A DNA stretch of 53,976 bases from assembly GCA_013375455.1 (NCBI GenBank), contig JABXJT010000030.1:1-53976 (forward strand), written 5' to 3'. A program made the translations under genes and the position numbers. A model generated the notes under the pieces. It saw only the letters and a list, made by a program, of their open reading frames with translations, was not told the DNA's origin and did not search any database. The stretch is from Candidatus Helarchaeota archaeon (GTDB taxonomy: Archaea > Asgardarchaeota > Lokiarchaeia > Helarchaeales > HEL-GB-A). Position 1 is the stretch's first letter, and each line of letters opens with the position of its first letter. Below, piece after piece: positions 41,728-51,626 of this stretch.

Positions 41728-43203
41728 TTATCTTCGTTTGATTACTATTACGGCAAGCCCAAGTGAGCTGATAAGGGTTATAAATATGACTATATAGAGG
41801 GTAAGGGCGATTCCTGATTCTTCTACATGAAGCGTAACTGGGTTAGAGATAGTTGCGGCTTGAAATGTGATAAAAATCGGCGCATTCCCGACCATGATGC
41901 TTGTATCGCTTAAAGTTTGATTAGTACCCGTGTAAATGTCGTGGATTTTTATATCGCCCACCGCTCCGAGATCTAACGTGACCTCAATATTTCCGCTTGC
42001 ATAAGTGGTCGGGTCATACCACATGATGAGGGTCGAGTTGCCATTGGCTCGCCGGTATAAGGTAGCCACGAGATCATTCGCCGCTATACCGCCCTTATTC
42101 ATTACGAGATCTTGGTAGAGGATGCTATTCGAACAATGATTGCTGAATAGGCTGTATGCATGAGCCCCGGGTTTCCACGTTCCATTCCCATGAACTAAAC
42201 CAAAAAAATGTTCTGAATCCAAGGGGTCCGGTACCAAAGGATCTTCGTCATGGTACCACATTATCTCCTTCACGTGTAAGTTGGAAGCAATAACATGCGA
42301 TTTTATCACGTTTTCCGCCAACTTTTCCTGGGATACACGCCAGGCATACTCCCCACCTGTCGGGTTGCCGATCTCCGTAATCCAATAGTCTCCGGCAAAT
42401 CCATATTTTTGGGCGGTTACCATATGTTGCATAATACCGCGATATAGGGAATCAGCATCGTAATGATAGAAATGCATTGATACGACGTCTATGTAGTCCA
42501 TAATTCCCGCCTCAAACATTGCCTCAAATTCGGGTGGCACGAATCCGCTGAAGGTGCCTGCCATGGACGCACTAAGAACTGTCAAATTTTGGCTAAATTC
42601 CACTTCAATTTGATGTATCAGTTCTTGGGTCTGGTTGAATAAATCATAAAAATGCTCTATGGGACCATCCCAGAAATGGATGTTGGGCTCGTTCCAGATC
42701 TCCCAAGCTTCGACCCGGTCCTTATACCGCCTGACTGTTTGATTCACATAATCCAAAAAGTAGGGAATGTCGTTCGGATGGATATATTTATCACTCTGCG
42801 GATTGACTGTTTCAACATTAACGTTATCATATAATAAAAGGGCTAAAACCTTTACGTTGTGATCTTCGGTGGCATTTAAGAAACCGTCCCACTTGTCCCA
42901 ATACCAAGAATCGTCCGCGGGTTCAATACCACTCCAATGGAAATCCACGCGGGTCCAATTCGCCCCCAGTTGTTTCATGGTCACCCATTCGTCTGAACTG
43001 GTGTTTGAAGAACCAATGTGACAAATGCCACATATGTCATCTATTGGAATTCGCTGCTTTGTGGGGAAATTTAATGGAGGTCCCTTGATGGTGAGGGTGA
43101 CTATCACGAAGGGAACTAAAAGCCCTCCAATTATGATGACTAGGAGTAGGATCCCGTGCTTTCGGACTTTGATCCCCTCTTTGGTTTTAGTTTTACTCTT
43201 CAT
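41728..43203 (-). CDS. Membrane-tethered glycoside hydrolase, clan GH-A (GH39/GH5-like), copy 1
   Basis: The 491-residue protein has an N-terminal hydrophobic segment (ILLLVIIIGGLLVPFVIVTL), a TIM-barrel hydrolase and a C-terminal membrane anchor (IVIFITLISSLGLAVIVI). The catalytic acid/base is Glu172 in WEIWNEPN and the nucleophile probably Glu277 in YWITEIGNP. Several Asn-x-Ser/Thr sites and the two hydrophobic ends place it outside the cell. The frame is open to 43356, but the ATG at 43203 is preferred: it overlaps the end of the upstream membrane gene by 11 bases, the same arrangement as in the second copy. The beta domain at residues 400-460 is nearly identical to copy 2. Confidence 0.75.
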   Translation of the reverse strand: MKSKTKTKEGIKVRKHGILLLVIIIGGLLVPFVIVTLTIKGPPLNFPTKQRIPIDDICGICHIGSSNTSSDEWVTMKQLGANWTRVDFHWSGIEPADDSWYWDKWDGFLNATEDHNVKVLALLLYDNVNVETVNPQSDKYIHPNDIPYFLDYVNQTVRRYKDRVEAWEIWNEPNIHFWDGPIEHFYDLFNQTQELIHQIEVEFSQNLTVLSASMAGTFSGFVPPEFEAMFEAGIMDYIDVVSMHFYHYDADSLYRGIMQHMVTAQKYGFAGDYWITEIGNPTGGEYAWRVSQEKLAENVIKSHVIASNLHVKEIMWYHDEDPLVPDPLDSEHFFGLVHGNGTWKPGAHAYSLFSNHCSNSILYQDLVMNKGGIAANDLVATLYRRANGNSTLIMWYDPTTYASGNIEVTLDLGAVGDIKIHDIYTGTNQTLSDTSIMVGNAPIFITFQAATISNPVTLHVEESGIALTLYIVIFITLISSLGLAVIVIKRR

Positions 43204-44491
43204 TGAACTCCTCCATATTTTTCGTGTTTTCTGTAATCTCCCCATTTTCATGTTTGAAAATAGAATCAAGCGCAAAAAAGATAAGAGCCAAGCCAAGAAT
43301 GCCCCCAGCAATTCCAAAGAGTACCAAGTTAATAAATCCTCCAACTCCAAGTCCAATTAATATGGTACTGAAAGCGAAAAGGACTAAGCTGCCGAACCAG
43401 GCGATTTGTACGAACGTGATTGCAATTGCATGATTAATAGGGTTCTGCTTACTTCCGAGAAGAAACATCATCACCAAGATATATCCCAAGACAAATGGGG
43501 ACATAAAATAAATTTCCAAGAAGGATAGCCCTAAAATAAGAACACAGATAATATCCCCTAATAAAGAGATCTTTACCTTTTTCTTAACTTCAATAATCAT
43601 AAGCCCGATGCCCAATACAATTCCCGCATAGAAAATTGGTGAAAGAAAAATGCCAGAAACCAAAATATAATTTTCTTCGATAGCTCCTACGATTTGATTA
43701 TGAAAACCCCATAAAATCCATGAAATTACAAACGAAACAAGGTAAAATAAGGCTCTGAAAAAGTTGTGGATAATTATTAATAAATTTCCCCAGAGCATTT
43801 TAAACGAACTAATTGAAAACATTTCTTTCAAATTCTTAAATACTGTATAGGAACTGGGATTTTGAGGACCATTTGATAATTCTTCTGAATTTGTATATTG
43901 CCTGCTGACTGATATTAGAATCATGATCGCGTGAAAAATCACGGCCGTGATCCAATAATAGACCGGGTATTGAAGTATTGCTACTATTCCCAGCGTTACT
44001 GCACCGATCACCCCTCCCAATCCTAGAAGTAGGATAAATTGATTTCTCTCTTTTAAGTAAGTTAATAGAGGCCTTTTATCCATGTTCGATGCTATATTTG
44101 AGATAAGAACGAGCCCAAAAAATATGACCCATAAATGAAATAACCAAGTAAATGGAATGATAGGATTAAACTCATTTCTCGTTTGTAATAGCAAAATTAT
44201 AGTTAAAATAATTCCACAAATGAGTAAATGAATCACATACTCAATTTTACGAATTGCTACTCTTAAATATTCAACCTGACATATAAATCCCACGAGAACC
44301 GTCATTAAAATGGGCCCTAGAATTACAAAAAAATCCCCCAAACTCTCATTAGAAATTAGATTCCCACTATAGACAATCCAAAAAAATTGGATTCCGAATA
44401 GAATAAACACCTCCACGTACCCAAATAACCGTGCCGCCAAAAGGCCTGTTTTTTCTATGGAGGATCCATTAAATTTCATTTTTATTTTCAA
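43193..44491 (-). CDS. Polytopic membrane protein paired with the glycosidase, copy 1
   Basis: The 432-residue protein has about twelve hydrophobic segments and begins with a short basic tail and the shared stretch GLLAARLFGYVEVFILFGIQ. No transporter signature that I recognise is seen. It is clearly homologous to the protein at 45978-47255, with blocks such as RKIEYVIHLLICGIILTIIL against RKIEWIIHLLICAIILTIIL. Each copy is directly followed by a glycosidase gene whose start overlaps its stop. A role in moving or polymerising the glycan the hydrolase acts on is a guess from the pairing. Confidence 0.7.
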   Translation of the reverse strand: MKIKMKFNGSSIEKTGLLAARLFGYVEVFILFGIQFFWIVYSGNLISNESLGDFFVILGPILMTVLVGFICQVEYLRVAIRKIEYVIHLLICGIILTIILLLQTRNEFNPIIPFTWLFHLWVIFFGLVLISNIASNMDKRPLLTYLKERNQFILLLGLGGVIGAVTLGIVAILQYPVYYWITAVIFHAIMILISVSRQYTNSEELSNGPQNPSSYTVFKNLKEMFSISSFKMLWGNLLIIIHNFFRALFYLVSFVISWILWGFHNQIVGAIEENYILVSGIFLSPIFYAGIVLGIGLMIIEVKKKVKISLLGDIICVLILGLSFLEIYFMSPFVLGYILVMMFLLGSKQNPINHAIAITFVQIAWFGSLVLFAFSTILIGLGVGGFINLVLFGIAGGILGLALIFFALDSIFKHENGEITENTKNMEEFNEE

Positions 44492-44518
44492 TTTTAAATT
44501 GTAATTGGATTTAATAAG

Positions 44519-45985
44519 TTATTTTTTACGGATTACTACTGCCAGACCGATAGATCCTATAAGCACGCCTAATAGAATTACATAGAGCGTTATCGCAGTA
44601 ATTGATTCTTTTACGTGCAGGGTAATTGGATTAGAGATACCTGCAGCTTGAAATGTGATAAAAACCGGCGTATTCCCGACCATTATGCTAGTATCGCTTA
44701 AAGTTTGATTAGTGCCCGTGTAAATATCGTGGATTTTAATATCGCCCACCGCTCCGAGATCTAACGTGACCTCAATACTTCCGCTTGCATAGATGGTTGG
44801 ATCATACCACATGATGAGGGTCGAGTTGCCATTGGCTCGTCGGTATAAGGCCGCCATGAGATCGCCCGCCGAAATCCCGCCTTCTTTTATTATTAGGTCT
44901 TCGTAGAGAATGCTATGGGAACAATGATGGCTGAACAGGCTGTACGCGTACGCCGCCGGTTTCCAAGTTCCATTGGTGTATAACAAACCAAACCAATGTT
45001 CCGAGTTTTCAGGGTCAGGATTCTGGTAATCTTGCCCTCGATACCAGATCACCCGCTTTACATCGTACGAGGAGGAAATGACGTATGATTTGATGATGTT
45101 TTCAGCCAACTTTTCTTGAGAAACTCGCCAAGGATACTGTCCATTGGTGGGGTTGCCTATCTCCGTAATCCAATATTCGCCTTCGAAGCCATATTTCTGT
45201 CCGAGGGCCATCTGTTGCATTATATTTTGATACAAGGAGTCAGGATCGTAGGTGTAATAATGAAAGGAATACACGTCAATATATGTCATGATTCCCCGTT
45301 GGAACATCGCTTCGGTTTCAAGTGGCACGAATCCCGCTACAGCACTTGCCATGGCTGAATTAAGAAGGGTTAGATTTTGGCTTAATTCCCCCTCAAGTTG
45401 ATGAATGAACTGTTGAGTTTGGTCAAACAATTCGTAGAAATGGTCTTTTGGTCCATCCCAAAAACGGGCTAAGTTAGGTTCATTCCAAATTTCCCACGCT
45501 GCTACTCGGTCCTTGTATCGCCTCATGGTTTGGTTAACGTAGTCCAAGAAATACGGAATGTCGTTAGGGTGAATGTATCGATCATAGCTCGAATTAACAG
45601 TTTCGACAGCGTCATTATCGTATGCTAAAACAGCTAATACCTGAATACCATATTTTTCTGTATCATTCAAGAAACCATCCCAATAACTCCAATCCCATAC
45701 ATCATTTGCAGTTTCAATACCACCCCAAGAAAACTCGCGCCGCGTCCAATTCACTCCAATTTGTTCTACTGTTCCATTTGGTTCATCAAAAAAGTCATTC
45801 ACGAAGCAAACTCCGCAAAAATCATCGATTGGGGTGCGAGTTTTGGTGGGGAAGGTTAATGGGGGGGCCTTAACCGTGAAGCTGAGCACCAAGAAGGGGA
45901 TGAAGAGCCCTCCAAGCACGATGATTAAAATGATTATTCCTTTCTTTCGCACCGGCAAATCCGGCTGCTTCCCGGCATTATCCAT
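44519..45985 (-). CDS. Membrane-tethered glycoside hydrolase, clan GH-A, copy 2
   Basis: Paralogue of the gene at 41728-43203 with the same build: N-terminal hydrophobic segment (IIILIIVLGGLFIPFLVL), barrel with WEIWNEPN (acid/base) and YWITEIGNP (nucleophile), beta domain and C-terminal anchor (YVILLGVLIGSIGLAVVI). The frame is open to 46060; the ATG at 45985 (MDNAGKQPDLPV) is chosen because it overlaps the membrane-gene stop by 8 bases. Residues in the barrel differ much more between copies than the beta domain, which points to gene conversion there. Confidence 0.75.
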   Translation of the reverse strand: MDNAGKQPDLPVRKKGIIILIIVLGGLFIPFLVLSFTVKAPPLTFPTKTRTPIDDFCGVCFVNDFFDEPNGTVEQIGVNWTRREFSWGGIETANDVWDWSYWDGFLNDTEKYGIQVLAVLAYDNDAVETVNSSYDRYIHPNDIPYFLDYVNQTMRRYKDRVAAWEIWNEPNLARFWDGPKDHFYELFDQTQQFIHQLEGELSQNLTLLNSAMASAVAGFVPLETEAMFQRGIMTYIDVYSFHYYTYDPDSLYQNIMQQMALGQKYGFEGEYWITEIGNPTNGQYPWRVSQEKLAENIIKSYVISSSYDVKRVIWYRGQDYQNPDPENSEHWFGLLYTNGTWKPAAYAYSLFSHHCSHSILYEDLIIKEGGISAGDLMAALYRRANGNSTLIMWYDPTIYASGSIEVTLDLGAVGDIKIHDIYTGTNQTLSDTSIMVGNTPVFITFQAAGISNPITLHVKESITAITLYVILLGVLIGSIGLAVVIRKK

Positions 45986-47255
45986 CAGTAGAATCCTCCA
46001 TATCTTGTTTGTCCTTTCCCTTTTTAAGTCCAAGAAGTTTTTCAATGGCAACGCATCCAAAGGATAAGCCGAGAGCTCCTCCTATGGCACCAAATAGAAT
46101 GATATTAATCAACTCTTTAATTCCTGGCTCCAAGGTCAGAAGCGAGGGATATGCCACAAAAAGCGCTAAACCCACGTACCAAAGAAATTGAATAAATATT
46201 ATCGCACCTGCATAGGTGATAGGGTTTTGGCTACTTTCATGAAGCAAGAGCATTGCTATAGCGTAACCCATTGCGACTGGGGCTAGACCATAAAATCCTA
46301 TCAAAGACAGCCCCACAGTCAAAAATCCAATTGCATCTCCAACAAGCGTAATCCTACCCACTTTATTTACCTCAAGAACCTGCAACCCGATGCCTAATCC
46401 CATTCCAACATAGAACAGTGGTGAGATAAAAATGCCAACCACTAAATGATAATTATCCTCTATAGAACCAAAGATCCCGTGAAAATGCCCCCAGACATAC
46501 CACGCAATTACGAATAGGAGGCCGAGAAACACGCCTTTCAGAACGTCATAAAATTTCTTTAGATCAATTTTCATCGATTTCTTTGAAAACAGTTCCCTAG
46601 AATTTCTGTATACCGTATAGGAATAGGGACTGGGAGGTCCATTCGAAAGCACTTCCGTATTAGTATATTGACGACTGATCGATATCGGAATCATTATTGC
46701 ATGAAAAAGTGCTGCCGCGATCCAATAATGGACTGCATAATGGAGTATCGATATGATGCCCAACGTGAGGATCCACACGACTGTCAAAACTCCAATAAAT
46801 AAAAGTAACTGACTTTTCTCCTTAAGGTAGGTTAAGAGCGAGGGTTTATCCATGTTGGATACGACGTTTACGGTTAGTACCAAGCCAAAAAACACGATCC
46901 ATAAATGAAATAACCAAGTGAATGGAAAAAATGGACTAAATTCATCCCTCAGTTGAATTAGTAAAATTATAGTAAGAATTATCGCACAAATTAATAAGTG
47001 GATTATCCATTCAATTTTACGAATTGCTGCTCTTAAATTTTTCATTTGGCAGATAATTCCCACAACAATGACCACTGCAATGGGCCCAAGAAATGCTACC
47101 AAATCCCACAGGCTTTCATAATAAAGTAGATCGCCGCTGTAGATAATCCAAAAAAACTGAAGGCCGAATAAAATTAAAATTTCTACATACCCAAATAACC
47201 GTGCAGCCAAAAAGCCGGTCTTTAACTTACTTTCCGATTTTGCCAAATGCAGCAC
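45978..47255 (-). CDS. Polytopic membrane protein paired with the glycosidase, copy 2
   Basis: About twelve hydrophobic segments in 425 residues, with the shared start GFLAARLFGYVEILILFGLQ. It is the paralogue of the protein at 43193-44491 and is placed in the same way upstream of a glycosidase gene. The start is GTG at 47255. As with the other copy, the middle contains SISRQYTNTEVLSNGP (against SVSRQYTNSEELSNGP), the best conserved cytoplasmic loop, which may be a functional site. Confidence 0.7.
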   Translation of the reverse strand: MLHLAKSESKLKTGFLAARLFGYVEILILFGLQFFWIIYSGDLLYYESLWDLVAFLGPIAVVIVVGIICQMKNLRAAIRKIEWIIHLLICAIILTIILLIQLRDEFSPFFPFTWLFHLWIVFFGLVLTVNVVSNMDKPSLLTYLKEKSQLLLFIGVLTVVWILTLGIISILHYAVHYWIAAALFHAIMIPISISRQYTNTEVLSNGPPSPYSYTVYRNSRELFSKKSMKIDLKKFYDVLKGVFLGLLFVIAWYVWGHFHGIFGSIEDNYHLVVGIFISPLFYVGMGLGIGLQVLEVNKVGRITLVGDAIGFLTVGLSLIGFYGLAPVAMGYAIAMLLLHESSQNPITYAGAIIFIQFLWYVGLALFVAYPSLLTLEPGIKELINIILFGAIGGALGLSFGCVAIEKLLGLKKGKDKQDMEDSTDG

Positions 47256-47296
47256 CTAATGACGCGTTAGAGGGCTGTTCCCGGAGGAATGAAGAT

Positions 47297-48952
47297 TTAG
47301 AAGGGCTCAATCTGCTCATACGTGCCAAATACGTTTTCTATCGCTTGGCGGATTTCACCTAACGTGGCGTAAGCGAGGGCGGCATCAATGATATAGGGCA
47401 TCAAGTTTTCATCGTCTTTTCTCGCGGCATCCTCTAATTTTTGCAGGGTTTCCTGAACTTTAGCATTATCACGCTTTTCCCGTAACCTTTTCAAGCCTTC
47501 GTGCTGCGAGCGTTCCACTTCAGGGTCAATTTTTAAGACTGGAATGTTGATTTCATCATCTTCTGGGGTTTTAAATGCATTAATTCCTGCCACTAACCGT
47601 TTTTTTGATTCAATTTCTCGCTGATACCGATAAGCCGCCTTTGCAATCTCAAGCTGGAAGAACCCTTGTCGGATGCCCTTAATGACTCCGCCGATTTCCT
47701 CGACCTGCTTGAAATACTTGTAAGTTTCTTCCTCCATCTTGGTCGTGAGCCACTCGATATAATAGGATCCGGCGAGGGGATCTATGGTATCCGTCACGCC
47801 GCTTTCGTGGGCAATGATTTGCTGAGTACGGAGTGCAGTTGTCACGGCATCTTGCGTGGGGAGGCATAACGCTTCATCTTTTGAATTTGTATGCAGTGAT
47901 TGTGTCCCACCAAGTACTGCAGATAGGGCTTGAAGGGTGGTTCGGATTATATTATTCTCAGGTTGCTGAGCCGTGAGAGTACAACCCGCTGTCTGAGTAT
48001 GGAATCGCATTTTCATCGAACGAGGATCTTCAGCACCACGCTTCTTCATTTCTTTTGCCCAGATTCGCCTTGCTGCCCGAAATTTTGCAATTTCTTCAAA
48101 GAAATCGTTATGAGAATTAAAGAAAAATGATAGCCTCGGTGCAAATTCATCTATAGTCAATCCCCGTTCTAATGACGCATCGACATAAGCCAAGCCATCC
48201 GCAAGGGTGAAGGCTAGCTCTTGAACGGCCGTGGATCCTGCCTCCCGAATATGATACCCTGAAATGCTCACGGTATTCCACTTTGGAACGTGTTTAGTCC
48301 CATATTCAAATGTATCAATAATCAAGCGCATGGAGGGTTCTGGCGGGAAAATCCATGATTTCTGGGCGATATATTCCTTAAGGATGTCGTTCTGAATCGT
48401 GCCTCTTAATTCCGTAAAGGGAATGCCTTGCTTTTTTGCATTAGCTAGGTAAAATGCCCAGACAATAGCGGCTGGACCATTGATCGTCATGCTCGTGGAG
48501 ACTTTATTCAGGGGTATCCCATCAAATAAGATCTCCATGTCCAACAGGGAAGAAATTGCCACGCCGCATTTCCCCACTTCCCCTTCCGACAGCGGATCAT
48601 CTGAATCACGCCCATATAACGTGGGGAAATCAAAGGCGGTACTTAAACCCGTTTCACCGTGTTCTAATAAATATTTGAATCGTTTATTGGTATCTTCTGC
48701 CGTGCCAAATCCCGCAAATTGACGCATGGTCCACAAGCGCCCTCGATACATCGTATCATAAACTCCCCTGGTAAAGGGATGTTGCCCAGGCTCTCCTAAA
48801 TCTCCTTCATAATTGATTTTCACGTCTGCAGGGGTGTAAAGCCTCTTCACTTCGATGTTAGATAAGTTTCGAAACGTATCTTGGCGTTCCTTGCCTTCCT
48901 TGGCTTCTTTTTCTGCCGCTATCAATTTATCATCCAACATTGGCGTTCCCAT
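47297..48952 (-). CDS. mcmA1: Methylmalonyl-CoA mutase, large (catalytic) subunit
   Basis: The enzyme interconverts methylmalonyl-CoA and succinyl-CoA with adenosylcobalamin. The substrate barrel shows [45 protein letters not shown] and the [17 protein letters not shown] block. At 551 residues it ends before a B12 domain, as usual for archaea, where the small subunit is a separate gene. That gene lies 100 bases away and is divergently transcribed, so both may share the promoter region 48953-49059. Confidence 0.95.
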   Translation of the reverse strand: MGTPMLDDKLIAAEKEAKEGKERQDTFRNLSNIEVKRLYTPADVKINYEGDLGEPGQHPFTRGVYDTMYRGRLWTMRQFAGFGTAEDTNKRFKYLLEHGETGLSTAFDFPTLYGRDSDDPLSEGEVGKCGVAISSLLDMEILFDGIPLNKVSTSMTINGPAAIVWAFYLANAKKQGIPFTELRGTIQNDILKEYIAQKSWIFPPEPSMRLIIDTFEYGTKHVPKWNTVSISGYHIREAGSTAVQELAFTLADGLAYVDASLERGLTIDEFAPRLSFFFNSHNDFFEEIAKFRAARRIWAKEMKKRGAEDPRSMKMRFHTQTAGCTLTAQQPENNIIRTTLQALSAVLGGTQSLHTNSKDEALCLPTQDAVTTALRTQQIIAHESGVTDTIDPLAGSYYIEWLTTKMEEETYKYFKQVEEIGGVIKGIRQGFFQLEIAKAAYRYQREIESKKRLVAGINAFKTPEDDEINIPVLKIDPEVERSQHEGLKRLREKRDNAKVQETLQKLEDAARKDDENLMPYIIDAALAYATLGEIRQAIENVFGTYEQIEPF

Positions 48953-49059
48953 ACTTTTATTATGCAGATAATTCTAAGTATACGTTACTAAACACTGAAA
49001 ACCTTAAAAACATTTGACTCTATCGGATTAATTGGTTCTCAGCTCAGGAGGACTTGCGT

Positions 49060-49461
49060 ATGGTGAAGAAAAAGATCCGCTTTCTGATGGCAAAACCCGG
49101 GCTAGACGGGCATGATCGAGGCGCAAAAGTCGTCAGTATGGCATTACGCGATGCAGGTGTTGAAGTAATCTACACGGGGCTTCACCAAACCCCAGAACAA
49201 ATCATTAACGCCGCTCTACAAGAGGATGTTGATTTTATAGGGCTCTCAATCCTCAGTGGTGCACATATGACATTAATTCCCAGAGTCATTGAACTTGCCA
49301 AAGAAGCAGGGCTTGGAGATAGATTCATACTCGCCGGTGGCACGATCGTCCTCCACGAAGAAATCACGGAACTGAAAAAACAGGGCGTGAAAGAAATCTT
49401 TGGTCCTGGCTCGCCCACGAAAAAAATCATTGATTACGTCTACAACTTGGTCGAATCTTAG
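49060..49461 (+). CDS. mcmA2: Methylmalonyl-CoA mutase, B12-binding subunit
   Basis: The protein of 133 residues is a cobalamin-binding domain with the cobalt-coordinating DGHDRG (D-x-H-x-x-G), followed by [11 protein letters not shown] (S-x-L) and ILAGGTI (GG), the three standard B12 contact motifs. ATG at 49060 is used; a TTG at 49054 is in frame. AGGAGG lies about 11 bases before the ATG. It pairs with the large subunit gene next door. Confidence 0.95.
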   Translation: MVKKKIRFLMAKPGLDGHDRGAKVVSMALRDAGVEVIYTGLHQTPEQIINAALQEDVDFIGLSILSGAHMTLIPRVIELAKEAGLGDRFILAGGTIVLHEEITELKKQGVKEIFGPGSPTKKIIDYVYNLVES

Positions 49462-49464
49462 CTG

Positions 49465-49472
49465 TTTTTTTT
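49465..49472 (+). terminator. U-tract terminator after the B12-binding subunit gene
   Basis: A run of eight T residues starts 4 bases after the TAG stop. Archaeal RNA polymerase terminates at such U-tracts without a hairpin. It also separates this gene from the convergent VIT-like gene. Confidence 0.45.
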
Positions 49473-49495
49473 ATTAGCTTTTAAATTTATATTAA

Positions 49496-49969
49496 TCAGA
49501 GCAGTGAAAATATATACGCTACCAAATCTCCAATAAAATAGGTTATCGTAATTATAATTATTGCAGCTACAACGTAAATTACCATTGTACGAACAACTCT
49601 TCTATTTACTTGTTGTTTGGCGATATATCCACTTAAAATGCTCAAGACAAACAATCCCCAAAAAACCGCAAATTGGGTGGCTTCAATAAGTGTTAGGAAC
49701 ATAAAAGGAATGATAAATTGCATTATAATGGCAGTCTTGGTGGCAAATACTATTGAGGCTTCTTTCCAGACTTGTCTAGTTTTATGCGTACTATCGGTTC
49801 TTCGAGATAAATACTCACTGAAAGCGTCTGAAAATCCCTCTACAAACGCGACAACAACTATACCGCTAAGTACAACTAATATTGCTTCTGTACCAGACGA
49901 TAAACCTACCATAATAGCAAGTGCTACAATTATTCCGGAAGCCAAACCTTGAATTGTTGCGGAAACCAT
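49496..49969 (-). CDS. VIT/CCC1-like membrane protein
   Basis: The 157-residue protein has four or five membrane segments. The first two read GIIVALAIMVGLSSGTEAIL and VAFVEGFSDAFSEYLSRRT, which resemble the first segments of iron/manganese transporters of the VIT1/CCC1 family, where a Gly-rich first segment is followed by a second ending in Gly/Ser-Glu-Tyr-Leu-Ser. Members move divalent iron or manganese out of the cytoplasm. The match is by pattern only and the protein is shorter than usual. Confidence 0.5.
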   Translation of the reverse strand: MVSATIQGLASGIIVALAIMVGLSSGTEAILVVLSGIVVVAFVEGFSDAFSEYLSRRTDSTHKTRQVWKEASIVFATKTAIIMQFIIPFMFLTLIEATQFAVFWGLFVLSILSGYIAKQQVNRRVVRTMVIYVVAAIIIITITYFIGDLVAYIFSLL

Positions 49970-50079
49970 TTTATTTTCACCCGTTTTTTCAATAATTTGT
50001 ATTAACTAATCGAACTATTAATAAAGCTTATTCCGTTGAATACTGTTTAAATTAAGAAAAGACAGATTAGACATTGGCT

Positions 50080-50571
50080 TTACTCCCTTGTAAGAGCTCC
50101 ACCGATGGCACCCGCTGCTATCAAAATAAAAGCACTCACTAGAAAATCCACTATTACATTGCCGCCAAGCGAAGATATAAGAGAATACCAAGCTATTAAA
50201 GCATCAAAATTAAAAAGGAATCCCACTGCCAATTGGAGGAAAAGTAATAGTCCAAAACTAATAATACTTACCAATATCCCCTTTTTGATTTGTTTCATTA
50301 CAAGTCCCCCAATGAACGCCCCTATTGTGAGAGCTGCCATTATGGACCACATTCCGCTCGTGATGAATGTAGGTAAATGCAGTGGTATTATAAAAATAGC
50401 TTGCCACAAGGTAGTTATGTTATAACTAACTACTTTTTCTAATGATAAGCCCAAAGTAAGGAAAAGTATAATCATTTCCACGGTGACCATACACGCAAGT
50501 ACTCCGATGAGAAATTTACCAGCTTTTTTCTTATCAGCTTTTTCCTTATCAGCTTCATTAGCTTTTGCCAT
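50080..50571 (-). CDS. Small membrane protein, four segments
   Basis: The protein of 163 residues has a highly charged N-terminus (KANEADKEKADKKKAGK) and four membrane segments. The second half is Gly- and Ala-rich (VDFLVSAFILIAAGAIGGAL). No family is recognised. It stands alone with about 110 bases on each side and is convergent to nothing. Confidence 0.55.
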   Translation of the reverse strand: MAKANEADKEKADKKKAGKFLIGVLACMVTVEMIILFLTLGLSLEKVVSYNITTLWQAIFIIPLHLPTFITSGMWSIMAALTIGAFIGGLVMKQIKKGILVSIISFGLLLFLQLAVGFLFNFDALIAWYSLISSLGGNVIVDFLVSAFILIAAGAIGGALTRE

Positions 50572-50708
50572 TTTTACTACCTTTTCTTAATTCGCAATAC
50601 TCCTTTTTATATTCCTTTATTAATTGTTTTGGTAAAGGAATCAAGAAATTTAAAAAGGAGTAATCCTTACCACTAAATTCCTATTTGAATTTGAGAAATT
50701 TGATATGA

Positions 50709-51473
50709 ATGCATTCAACTAAAATCACCTTCATTGGTCATGCGACGCTTCTCATTGAGATGAACGGGGTCAAAATTCTTACTGATCCAATTCTTGGTAA
50801 ATATCCCCGTTATCTATTCTTTTTCAGGCGGCGATGGAAAGCGGGAATGACCCTTGAACAGCTTCGTGAAGAACAGATTGATGCTATTCTCTTATCTCAT
50901 TCCCATATTGACCATTACCACGTTCCAACACTCCGCAAATTGTCGCAAGATATACCCTTTTTCATTCCTGCGGGATATAAAAACCGCAGGTATGTGAAGT
51001 CTGCGTACAAACATTTCACTGATATTCATGAATTAGACCCATGGGAGAAAGAAGAATTGAATGGCGTGACAATCACGGCAGTTCCATCAAATCACCCACG
51101 TAAATGTCAGGGATATGTGATAGAGGGGCCGCATACCCTCTACTTTCCTGGAGATACCGGATTTTTCGAGGAAATAAATGAAATCCCCAAACATTTCCCT
51201 CACATCGATGTAATATTCTTACCAATGATGCCTCATTTTAGATATTTCCGCAATCTCAATCCCCACATAGATGCGCCTGAAGCCGTTGAAATGGTTAAAA
51301 TCCTGAAGCCTCAAAAATATGCCATCCCCATTCACTTCGGGTTTTATCCAGAGTTTCACCCCTTAAGAATACCTAACAAATTCAAAGAATTGCTCGAAGA
51401 AGAGGGCTTAGAGCATCTTTTTTACTTGCTCAAGAACGGAGAGAGCTTGGAACTTTCTAACGATGGTGCTTAA
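50709..51473 (+). CDS. Metallo-beta-lactamase-fold hydrolase (UlaG/NAPE-PLD-like)
   Basis: The 254-residue protein carries the metal motif LLSHSHIDHYH (H-x-H-x-DH), preceded by FIGHATLLIEMNGVKILTDP, which is the usual start of UlaG-like and NAPE-PLD-like hydrolases, and later FPGDTGF and IPIHFGFYPEF with further metal ligands. Substrates in the family range from lactones to N-acyl phospholipids; the sequence does not tell which. ATG at 50709; a slightly earlier ATG is in another frame. Confidence 0.85.
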   Translation: MHSTKITFIGHATLLIEMNGVKILTDPILGKYPRYLFFFRRRWKAGMTLEQLREEQIDAILLSHSHIDHYHVPTLRKLSQDIPFFIPAGYKNRRYVKSAYKHFTDIHELDPWEKEELNGVTITAVPSNHPRKCQGYVIEGPHTLYFPGDTGFFEEINEIPKHFPHIDVIFLPMMPHFRYFRNLNPHIDAPEAVEMVKILKPQKYAIPIHFGFYPEFHPLRIPNKFKELLEEEGLEHLFYLLKNGESLELSNDGA

Positions 51474-51499
51474 GTTCAAAATGTGCGTGAAATATTCGC

Positions 51500-51508
51500 T
51501 TTTTTTTT
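51500..51508 (+). terminator. U-tract terminator after the hydrolase gene
   Basis: A run of nine T residues lies 26 bases after the TAA stop at 51471-51473, in an otherwise non-coding gap before the next gene on the same strand. It fits an archaeal terminator. Confidence 0.5.
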
Positions 51509-51626
51509 AAAATCAATTAGTTAACTGCGTTATCTACATCAGTTACTTTTTTTCTTTTTTATCATAACACATAAATAAACTACATCTAATAAAATAATAC
51601 ATAACAAAACAAAGGAGGAATTATGG

